Below are positions 1-5,250 of a stretch of 5,250 nt of DNA, one piece after another. A program made the position numbers and the translations under genes. Source of the stretch: Thiohalobacter sp. (GTDB lineage Bacteria; Pseudomonadota; Gammaproteobacteria; DSM-19610); assembly GCA_027080445.1 (NCBI GenBank), contig JALWRY010000267.1, forward strand, positions 1-5,250. Reading direction: 5' to 3'. The number at the start of each line of letters is the position of its first letter. The first letter of the stretch is position 1. The notes beneath the pieces are model-generated. The model did not search any database. It was not told the DNA's origin and was given only the letters and a program-made list of their open reading frames with translations.

Positions 1-1303
1 CGCGCAGGGTAGCTTTTATGTCGGCGCCGGGCGGTGACAGGAAAGGCTGTATCCGGCCGTCGGCCCGCAGACTGCTGTAGCGGCCGAGTGAGGCACGCAG
101 GGAGAAGGGGCTTTGTTGTGTCGGCTGGCGCGTATCCAGTTGCTTCAGCATGACTTGTTTTATACCGGCGGTCAGGCGGAAAGGGGGTTGCACGCTGTCA
201 TCACGGAAATGAATTGTGCTGTCGCCATCAATAATAATTGTCTTGATAACAACTGCCGGCGTGGAGGCCTGCGATGTTGTCTGTTCAGTTTTCGCACGAC
301 GTTTGACCGGCGTGAAACCGGCTATTTTGCCTTGCTGGTTGATGCGTAATCGCACGTCCAGGCCAGTATGGTGGAGACGATCGATTTCAACCAGAGCTGG
401 TGTCATGTGCAGATTGTCTGCTTGCAATGTTGCCAGTTGTATATCGGGTGGGCTGTCCGTTTGTGGCGGTGTTTTGCCCGGCAACCAGGCCTGTAAGGCT
501 TCGAGCGTCAGTTTGCCGCGCTGTTCATACTGCAGGCCCCCGGTACCCATCGAGATATCGACATCACTGTCCAGCGACAGCTTGCCGTCCAGTTGCGTCA
601 GCAGGGGCCTGGCGAAAACCGCAAAGGGCCGCAGCCCCAGTTGTTCAAGCGAAATACTGGCCCGGTAGCGGGGTGTGCCGGCAAAGGGCGAAAGCTTCCC
701 CCTGATCGTAAAAGCCGCGCCGTTGAGTCGGCCCTGACTGCTCAGGCTGGCGGGGGTGTCAGGCGCCCATTGCGCCAGCCCGTCCAGTTTGAGCGTGTCG
801 AGATCAAGGTTGAGTTTGAGTTTTTTGTCGAGATAGACCAGCCGGGTGTTACGGAAAGACAGTTGCCGGATACCGGCGGCCCAGTCCGCAGAGTGTTTCC
901 CGGCTGCCGGTGCCTCGGTGCCTGGTGGTGTGTGCGGTATATGGATGCCGCCAACAGACAGCTGTGCCGGGTTGCGGTTATCGATGGTTCCCCTGAAACC
1001 GGAAAGGTGTACCGCCTCGAGTGTGATGTGCCGGTCCAGCAGGGGACGCCAGGCCACGTCGAGCAAGGCGGAGTCAAATGACAGTGTGGCGCCGTCATCG
1101 CCGTGAATTTTCAGGCCTTCCAGTTTCAGCGTGGCCGTAAACGGGTTGAAATCAACATTGTCGATCGAAACCCGTTCACCGCCGTGTTCCAGTAGCCAGT
1201 TGCTGAAAAGTTGCTGTATGAGTAAGGGCGCGCCGGCAAGCATGATGGTGAAGACGGCGGCGACAAGCAGGCTGTAACGCAGCCAGGACGGAAACTTGAT
1301 CAT
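1..1303 (-). CDS. DUF748 / AsmA-like envelope protein, N-terminal 434 codons (C-terminus beyond left edge)
   Basis: The frame is open from an ATG at 1303 to the left edge, giving 434 residues without a stop. Seen: a basic N-terminus followed by one hydrophobic segment (about residues 9-31, no obvious signal-peptidase site). This fits an inner-membrane anchor with the rest in the periplasm. Residues 50-66 (VDFNPFTATLKLEGLKI) match the block found near the N-terminus of DUF748/AsmA-clan proteins. Residues about 357-386, with the core HFRDDSVQPPF, match the recurring DUF748 motif. Much of the rest alternates polar and hydrophobic residues, as expected for beta-rich AsmA-like repeats. A basic, Thr/Gln/Ser-rich stretch at 333-350 looks like a flexible linker. 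Family knowledge: DUF748 proteins are often around 1000 residues, so over half is probably missing here. The AsmA clan includes TamB and YhdP, implicated in lipid transport or outer-membrane homeostasis, but the role of this protein is unknown. It follows the histidine kinase by 40 nt on the same strand and is probably co-transcribed. Confidence 0.85.
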   Translation of the reverse strand, partial: MIKFPSWLRYSLLVAAVFTIMLAGAPLLIQQLFSNWLLEHGGERVSIDNVDFNPFTATLKLEGLKIHGDDGATLSFDSALLDVAWRPLLDRHITLEAVHLSGFRGTIDNRNPAQLSVGGIHIPHTPPGTEAPAAGKHSADWAAGIRQLSFRNTRLVYLDKKLKLNLDLDTLKLDGLAQWAPDTPASLSSQGRLNGAAFTIRGKLSPFAGTPRYRASISLEQLGLRPFAVFARPLLTQLDGKLSLDSDVDISMGTGGLQYEQRGKLTLEALQAWLPGKTPPQTDSPPDIQLATLQADNLHMTPALVEIDRLHHTGLDVRLRINQQGKIAGFTPVKRRAKTEQTTSQASTPAVVIKTIIIDGDSTIHFRDDSVQPPFRLTAGIKQVMLKQLDTRQPTQQSPFSLRASLGRYSSLRADGRIQPFLSPPGADIKATLR

Positions 1304-1330
1304 CTGCAACGAACCCTGCGCGATTTGCAG
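1304..1330 (-). promoter_or_regulatory. Leader of the DUF748 gene: Shine-Dalgarno inside a short inverted repeat
   Basis: On the minus strand an AGGG (1317-1314) lies 10 nt before the DUF748 ATG and is the only Shine-Dalgarno-like site there. It is flanked by a perfect 6-bp inverted repeat, CTGCAA (1330-1325) and TTGCAG (1309-1304), so the AGGG would sit in a 15-nt loop. The stem has a low stem-to-loop ratio and no T-run follows it, so it is not a terminator. Whether it folds is unknown. Confidence 0.35.
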
Positions 1331-1343
1331 GAAGTATAGCGCT

Positions 1344-2036
1344 TCAGGGAATAAAAAGGGTAAAGCGACCGCCCCCGTCGATGCCGTTGTTGCGCGTACG
1401 GATAAAGCCCTGCCGACCTTCGTGCTCGTGCAAGGCGGCGATGGTGGCGGCAAAGTACAGGCCCAGCCCGGTGCTGCCTGATTTGAAACTGATGGCGGGA
1501 GCATCCTGCTCACCTTCATGCAGCATGAAAGCCGGGAATCCCTCGCCGTCATCCTCGACATAGAACGTCAGGTAGTCACCTTCCCGCTGTGCACCGATAC
1601 GTATCCGCCGGCAGGCGTATTTCCAGGCGTTATTGATGACGCTGCTGATCAGGCCGCTGACCAGTTCATGGTCAAAGAAACCCTGCAGGTCTTCATCACA
1701 ATCCATGTCGATTTCGATACCCCTGAGCGCCAGCAGACCCTCGTTGTCGAGCAGGCACTCTTCCAGGACATCGCAGGCATCGTTTTCCGTGATGTTGGGT
1801 GAATAGCGGGATTCGTTAATCCGGTAAAGCGTCAACACCTGGACCAGATTCGAGCTGAGTCGCTTCCCCTCGTAACGCAGCTGGGAAAACCGCTCATGTG
1901 ACGCACAGCGTTCCGGGCCGCAGCGTGAATCGATTTCATCGAGCACCGTGAGCAGCATGCCGACCGAGTTCTTCATATCGTGTACGGCGTTGGCGAGGAT
2001 AATATTGAAATCCGGTTTTCCTGTGTCGTCGGTCAT
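1344..2036 (-). CDS. Short soluble sensor histidine kinase (DHp + HATPase_c, no sensor domain)
   Basis: This 230-residue protein should autophosphorylate on a histidine and pass the phosphate to a receiver, most likely the regulator encoded 14 nt upstream. Seen: an H-box at 17-26 (AVHDMKNSVG) with phospho-acceptor His19. The H-D-x-x-N pattern matches HisKA-type kinases, in which the final N/T supports phosphatase activity. A second dimerisation helix spans about 50-75. The ATP-binding domain follows: N-box SSVINNAWKY (131-140, Asn136 as the likely Mg ligand), G1 box DDGEGF (162-167) and G2 box STGLGLYFA (188-196). All key residues are present. There is no transmembrane segment, signal peptide, HAMP, PAS or GAF domain: the H-box begins 16 residues from the start, so the protein is cytoplasmic and has no input domain of its own. 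The ATG at 2036 has a GGGA-type Shine-Dalgarno 7 nt upstream. The closeness of this start to the regulator stop indicates one operon. Confidence 0.9.
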   Translation of the reverse strand: MTDDTGKPDFNIILANAVHDMKNSVGMLLTVLDEIDSRCGPERCASHERFSQLRYEGKRLSSNLVQVLTLYRINESRYSPNITENDACDVLEECLLDNEGLLALRGIEIDMDCDEDLQGFFDHELVSGLISSVINNAWKYACRRIRIGAQREGDYLTFYVEDDGEGFPAFMLHEGEQDAPAISFKSGSTGLGLYFAATIAALHEHEGRQGFIRTRNNGIDGGGRFTLFIP

Positions 2037-2043
2037 GGCGATA

Positions 2044-2048
2044 TCCCG
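2044..2048 (-). promoter_or_regulatory. Ribosome binding site of the histidine kinase
   Basis: CGGGA reads 5'-3' on the minus strand with a 7-nt spacer to the ATG at 2036. It lies in the 14-nt gap after the response regulator stop (TGA at 2053-2051), so terminating ribosomes are delivered almost onto it. It supports the chosen start, although the match to the anti-Shine-Dalgarno is only moderate. Confidence 0.5.
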
Positions 2049-2050
2049 TG

Positions 2051-3700
2051 TCAGGTGAGTTCCTGCTCGCGCGCCGTTTCGGCGGGAAGCCTGGCTGCCA
2101 GTTCACGACAGGTGGTCAGTAAACGGTTCTGGCGTTCGCGGTGCATCTCGTTTTCACCGGCGGCCCGGATATAGCCGAGGGCCTGGGCAAGTGCGGGCCG
2201 GCTGGCGCCGCTGTTTCTCATCTGGCTGATCAGGGATTGTGCTGCATTGAGATTGATCACCGGGTTGCGCGGCATGCCGCGCGCGGCGCGGGTGAACAGC
2301 TGTATGGAGGCTTCAATTTCACCGTCTTTCAGCAGTTTTACGCCTTCGTTATTGATGCTGACGATTTCCTTGCGGGTGGACTCGATCAGGGTGTCGATAG
2401 CGTCGCCCGCACCAGCTTCGCTGTACAGCTTCGTCACCTGTGCAAGAATGCCTTCATTCGTGTCATTGTTGCAGATGACCTGGCGAATGATGCGGTCGGC
2501 GTCTTCCCGACGATTGTGTTCCAGGCAGGAGCGGGCCAGTGACATGCCGACATCGGCGGACACCAGTTCCGGTTGTTGCGTGGCTATCTCCAGTGCGTCG
2601 GCGAGTGCGCCGGCGCTTTCCTTTTCGTTTCCCTGCGCCGAGTAGACCTGGCTGGTCACCGTAGCCGCTTCCAGTTTTGCCAGTGGACTGTGTTCGAATT
2701 CGGCGCTGATCGATGTAGCAATACGCAGGGCTTCAGTGGCTGACGCCCGCTGCACCAGTACGCGGGCCAGCGCGGCATAGTCTGCCGGCGCACGCAGGAT
2801 AGAGCCCTTGCCGATACGCACCGCCTTGCGACGGGCCGTTTCGCAGGTTTCCAGGTCTTCATTGCAGTCGGCCAGCTCGGCGAGCGCGCGCTGCCGGAGC
2901 AGGGAGTGTGGCGAACGTTCCACCCCTTCCCTGAGCGCTTCCTGCGCCTGTTCAGTGTCGCCGAGTCGCTTGCGCGCTTTCGCCAGCCAGTCATAGGCGG
3001 CGATGAAGGTCGGATTTCCCGCCAGCAGTTTTTCGAACACGGCGGCGGCGCGCGGGTAATCCTGGCGGAAAAAGGCGATACGTCCGATATCGAAGCGCGC
3101 CCAGGGCAATTCCCGTCCGGCCAGCACAGCTTCGCAGAGGTTCTGCGCACGCTCGAGGTCTCCGCTGCGGATTAACAGCTCACACTTCAGCTTGTAGAGT
3201 TCGAAACGGTACTTGTGCCGGTCTTCCAGGTAACGGTCGATGAGTTCGATGGCAGCCGGGTACTGTTTACGATCCATTGCCCGGGTGATCTTGCGTAGCT
3301 CGTCCTGCTTTTGCACAAACTTCTTCAACCTGACCTGTAAGGTCACCTTGGTCACCGGCTTGGAAATGTAACCGTCAGGCTGTTGCTCCATGGCGCCCAT
3401 GACCATTTGCGCGTTGGTTTCGGCCGACACCATGATAAAGGCCGAGCTGAATGGCAGCAGGTTACGGTAGCGGGCTTCTTCCAGCACTTGCTGGCCGTCC
3501 TTGCCTTCGCCCAGGTTGTAGTCGCAGAGAATGATGTCAAAACGGCTTTGCTGGAGTTTTTCAATGGCGTCGTCGCCATTGCGTGCGGTTTCGATACGCT
3601 CGGGTTGCCACGGCAGCAGCATGCTGCGCAGGGCCGAGCGCATTTCCGGGAAATCGTCAACGATCAGGATCGTCCTGTGTTTGAGGCTCCAGAGTTTCAT
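2051..3700 (-). CDS. Response regulator: CheY-like receiver fused to a long TPR-type helical repeat domain
   Basis: This 549-residue soluble protein has an N-terminal receiver (about 8-130). Its conserved residues are all visible: acidic pair Asp15/Asp16, phospho-acceptor Asp60 (ILCDYNLG), Ser92 at the switch Ser/Thr position (MVSAE), Tyr111 at the aromatic switch position, and Lys114 followed by Pro. From about 138 to 535 the protein is a run of helix-turn-helix repeats of 33-40 residues. The clearest TPR-like units are near 167-199, 201-232, 233-266, 381-413 and 449-482; others are degenerate. There is no winged-helix, HTH, GGDEF, EAL or HD domain, so output is probably protein-protein interaction. 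Receiver-TPR regulators next to kinases occur in other Gammaproteobacteria; VieB of Vibrio cholerae is one with a comparable architecture, but I do not claim orthology. The ATG at 3700 is the only start: the frame stays open upstream without ATG, GTG or TTG. No Shine-Dalgarno lies at normal distance (nearest AGGA is 16 nt away). It is the first gene of the minus-strand unit. Confidence 0.92.
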   Translation of the reverse strand: MKLWSLKHRTILIVDDFPEMRSALRSMLLPWQPERIETARNGDDAIEKLQQSRFDIILCDYNLGEGKDGQQVLEEARYRNLLPFSSAFIMVSAETNAQMVMGAMEQQPDGYISKPVTKVTLQVRLKKFVQKQDELRKITRAMDRKQYPAAIELIDRYLEDRHKYRFELYKLKCELLIRSGDLERAQNLCEAVLAGRELPWARFDIGRIAFFRQDYPRAAAVFEKLLAGNPTFIAAYDWLAKARKRLGDTEQAQEALREGVERSPHSLLRQRALAELADCNEDLETCETARRKAVRIGKGSILRAPADYAALARVLVQRASATEALRIATSISAEFEHSPLAKLEAATVTSQVYSAQGNEKESAGALADALEIATQQPELVSADVGMSLARSCLEHNRREDADRIIRQVICNNDTNEGILAQVTKLYSEAGAGDAIDTLIESTRKEIVSINNEGVKLLKDGEIEASIQLFTRAARGMPRNPVINLNAAQSLISQMRNSGASRPALAQALGYIRAAGENEMHRERQNRLLTTCRELAARLPAETAREQELT

Positions 3701-3735
3701 GGTGCTGGTGTTTGCGTCCTGCCGTCCCTGTCCAT
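3697..3735 (-). CDS. Candidate leader mini-ORF (12 codons) overlapping the response regulator start
   Basis: The mini-ORF starts at an ATG at 3735-3733 and encodes MDRDGRTQTPAP. Its TGA (3699-3697) overlaps the regulator ATG (3700-3698) in an ATGA junction. It has a GGGA Shine-Dalgarno (3746-3743) with a 7-nt spacer, better placed than anything before the regulator itself. The peptide resembles nothing I know and is probably not functional as a product. The likely role, by inference, is to load ribosomes that then reinitiate on the regulator. An ORF this short can occur by chance; the case rests on the combination of Shine-Dalgarno, overlap and the regulator's missing Shine-Dalgarno. Confidence 0.35.
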   Translation of the reverse strand: MDRDGRTQTPAP

Positions 3736-3742
3736 GCGGTGA

Positions 3743-3746
3743 TCCC
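3743..3746 (-). promoter_or_regulatory. Shine-Dalgarno-like GGGA before the leader mini-ORF
   Basis: GGGA on the minus strand sits 7 nt before the ATG at 3735. It is the only well-spaced purine-rich site between the predicted transcription start and the response regulator start, so it may serve the regulator indirectly by translational coupling. Confidence 0.35.
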
Positions 3747-3757
3747 GCGAATTTTCG

Positions 3758-3763
3758 AGTATA
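3758..3763 (-). promoter_or_regulatory. Candidate -10 element of the response regulator-kinase-DUF748 unit
   Basis: TATACT on the minus strand (5 of 6 to the sigma70 -10 consensus) would place the transcription start near 3751, giving a leader of about 50 nt that contains the mini-ORF. No convincing -35 lies at 16-18 bp; that position would fall at the beginning of the yheS coding sequence. The promoter is therefore weak, activator-dependent or misassigned. Confidence 0.35.
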
Positions 3764-3768
3764 TCGGT

Positions 3769-3774
3769 TACAAT
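3769..3774 (+). promoter_or_regulatory. Candidate -10 element of yheS
   Basis: TACAAT (5 of 6 to the -10 consensus) ends 6 nt before the yheS ATG at 3781. Transcription from it would begin at or next to the ATG itself. No clear -35 is visible. No Shine-Dalgarno exists between this hexamer and the ATG, which agrees with a leaderless transcript but does not prove one. Confidence 0.35.
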
Positions 3775-3780
3775 CGGCCC

Positions 3781-5250
3781 ATGTTGCGATTCACTGAACT
3801 TTCCCTGCGGCGTGGGCCGCGCCTGTTGTTCGAGCAGGTGTCGCTGCAGATTCATCCCGGCTACCGGGTCGGCCTGACCGGGGCCAATGGAACCGGTAAA
3901 TCCAGCCTGTTTTCACTGATACTGGGCGAATTGCACGCGGACAGCGGTGAGCTGTACCGGCCGCGTGACTGGGTCATCGCCCACGTGGCGCAGGAAGCCC
4001 CCGCCGGCGACCGCGCCGCCATCGAATATGTGCTGGATGGTGACCGGGAATTACGCCGGCTTGAACGCTTGCTGGCAGAGGCTGAAGCGAACGATGCAGG
4101 TGAGCAGATTGCCACACTGCACGGCCGTTTCGAGTCCATCGGCGGTTACCAGGCACGCAGCCGTGCAGCGCGACTGATGCACGGGCTGGGGTTCTCTGTG
4201 GACGATGACAACCGCGCTGCCAGTGAGTTTTCCGGTGGCTGGCGTATGCGCCTGAACCTGGCGCAGGCGCTGATGTGCCGCTCCGATCTGCTGTTGCTCG
4301 ATGAGCCCACCAACCATCTCGATCTGGACGCGGTGATCTGGCTGGAGGCGTGGTTATGCAGCTACCCGGGGACATTGTTGCTGATTTCCCACGACCGTGA
4401 CTTTCTCGACAGCGTGACCGATCATATCGCGCACATCGAGCAGCAACGCATTGTACTGTATGCCGGCAACTACTCGGCGTTCGAGGTTTACCGCGCCGAG
4501 CAACTGGCCGGCCAGCAGGCGCAGTATGTCAAACAGCAGCGCGAAATTGCCCATATGCATGCCTACGTTGAGCGTTTCCGCGCCAAGGCCACCAAGGCGC
4601 GCCAGGCGCAGAGCCGTCTCAAGGCACTGGAGCGCATGGAACGGATTGCCCCGGCGCACGTCGACTCCCCCTTCCACTTCAGCCTGCCGGCCGCGGAAAA
4701 AATGCCGGCCCCGTTATTACGGCTCGACCGGGTGGCGGCCGGTTACGCGCAGAGCCCGGTGATCAGCGCCGTGAACCTGGGCCTGTCGCCCGGTGACCGC
4801 ATTGGCCTGCTTGGGCCGAACGGGGCGGGCAAATCGACACTGATCAAGGTGCTGGCCGGTGAGCTGGCCATACAGGAGGGTGAATACCTTCCCGCGCAGG
4901 ACCTCAAAATCGGCTACTTCGCCCAGCACCAGATCGAGCAGTTGCACCCGCAACACAGCCCGCTGGACCATCTGCAACAGCTCGACCCGCAGGCCCGTGA
5001 GCAGGCGCTACGCGATTACCTGGGCGGTTTCGGTTTTGCCGGCGACCAGGCGCTGGCGCCCACCGGCCCGTTTTCTGGCGGCGAAAAATCACGCCTGGCG
5101 CTGGCGCTGCTGGTCTACCGGCGGCCCAACCTGCTGTTACTGGATGAGCCTACCAACCACCTCGATCTGGAAATGCGCCAGGCACTGGCCACGGCCTTGC
5201 AGGACTTCGAAGGCGCCATGGTGCTGGTCTCGCACGACCGGCATCTGCTG
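3781..5250 (+). CDS. yheS: ABC-F ribosome-associated ATPase YheS, N-terminal 490 codons (C-terminus beyond right edge)
   Basis: ABC-F proteins have two ATPase domains in one chain and no membrane part; they bind the ribosomal E-site region and relieve or modulate stalled translation. Seen in domain 1: Walker A GANGTGKS (34-41), signature FSGGWRMRL (150-158), Walker B LLLLDEP (170-176) with catalytic Glu175, and H-switch His204 in ISHDR. The interdomain linker, with RAKATKARQAQSR (267-279), is the charged P-site tRNA-interaction region of the family. Domain 2 has Walker A GPNGAGKS (345-352), signature FSGGEKSRL (431-439), Walker B with Glu456, and His485 in VSHDR. All catalytic residues are intact. 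From memory, the blocks align closely with E. coli YheS, including IEYVLDGDRE, the RLNLAQAL region, PAHVD and RDYLGGFGF, rather than with EttA, Uup or YbiT. The start aligns with the E. coli start (MLRFTELSLRRG against MIVFSSLQIRRG). E. coli YheS is about 637 residues, so roughly 150, probably a charged C-terminal extension, lie outside. It is divergent from the response regulator unit, separated by 80 bp. Confidence 0.96.
   Translation, partial: MLRFTELSLRRGPRLLFEQVSLQIHPGYRVGLTGANGTGKSSLFSLILGELHADSGELYRPRDWVIAHVAQEAPAGDRAAIEYVLDGDRELRRLERLLAEAEANDAGEQIATLHGRFESIGGYQARSRAARLMHGLGFSVDDDNRAASEFSGGWRMRLNLAQALMCRSDLLLLDEPTNHLDLDAVIWLEAWLCSYPGTLLLISHDRDFLDSVTDHIAHIEQQRIVLYAGNYSAFEVYRAEQLAGQQAQYVKQQREIAHMHAYVERFRAKATKARQAQSRLKALERMERIAPAHVDSPFHFSLPAAEKMPAPLLRLDRVAAGYAQSPVISAVNLGLSPGDRIGLLGPNGAGKSTLIKVLAGELAIQEGEYLPAQDLKIGYFAQHQIEQLHPQHSPLDHLQQLDPQAREQALRDYLGGFGFAGDQALAPTGPFSGGEKSRLALALLVYRRPNLLLLDEPTNHLDLEMRQALATALQDFEGAMVLVSHDRHLL

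Noticed and set aside
593..1081. Plus-strand 162-codon open frame, and others between 113 and 1106
   Set aside because: They lie antisense to the DUF748 coding frame, which is open for all 434 codons and carries recognisable family motifs. The antisense translations are rich in Cys, Arg and Pro, show no domain, and have no convincing ribosome binding sites.
1304..1330. Rho-independent terminator between the kinase and DUF748 genes
   Set aside because: The stem is only 6 bp with a 15-nt loop, and no T-run follows on the minus strand.
2271..2291. GC-rich palindromic stretch around 2271-2291
   Set aside because: It encodes part of a TPR-like repeat in the response regulator and is explained by codon choice for Arg, Ala, Met and Pro; no second copy exists in the window to suggest a repeat family.
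2656..3150. Minus-strand 164-codon open frame inside the response regulator
   Set aside because: It is the same strand as the regulator but a shifted frame. The translation is Arg/Pro/Ser/Trp-rich, typical of an off-frame reading of GC-rich DNA, while the true frame gives continuous TPR-like repeats.
4354..4677. Minus-strand 107-codon frame antisense to yheS, and similar ones at 3861-4375 and 4717-5092
   Set aside because: The sense strand encodes the conserved ABC-F domains without interruption, and these frames are its shadows with no motif of their own.
3781..5250. Antibiotic-resistance ABC-F or drug exporter
   Set aside because: There are no transmembrane segments, and the sequence follows the housekeeping YheS subfamily through both ATPase domains and the linker rather than the resistance groups such as Vga, Lsa or Msr.

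Overview
The window looks like chromosomal DNA of a gammaproteobacterium. The evidence is a YheS-type ABC-F ATPase that keeps the E. coli-like block order almost residue for residue, a DUF748/AsmA-like envelope protein, and a moderately GC-rich composition typical of environmental Gammaproteobacteria. I cannot name a genus. There are no mobile elements, rRNA, tRNA or CRISPR arrays. Coding density is very high: the longest non-coding stretch is the 80 bp between the two divergent transcription units.

Layout: bases 1-3700 hold a three-gene minus-strand unit, read from right to left. It starts with a receiver-TPR response regulator (3700-2051) and continues after 14 nt with a short soluble histidine kinase (2036-1344). 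After another 40 nt comes a DUF748/AsmA-like membrane-anchored protein (1303 to the left edge, C-terminus outside the window). Bases 3781-5250 hold the first 490 codons of yheS on the plus strand, cut by the right edge.

The 3701-3780 intergenic region appears to carry two opposing -10-like hexamers only 5 bp apart. The yheS one lies so close to the ATG that the transcript may be leaderless. On the other side, the response regulator has no usable Shine-Dalgarno. It is preceded instead by a 12-codon mini-ORF with a good Shine-Dalgarno, whose stop overlaps the regulator's ATG (ATGA), which suggests translational coupling.

Functional reading (inference): the kinase has no sensor or membrane segment, and the regulator has no DNA-binding or enzymatic output domain, only a long helical-repeat scaffold. 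Together they look like a cytoplasmic phosphorelay module that acts by protein-protein contacts. The DUF748 protein probably sits in the inner membrane and reaches into the periplasm, so it would be the envelope-side partner or simply a co-transcribed gene. YheS acts on ribosomes and has no evident functional link beyond the shared upstream region.
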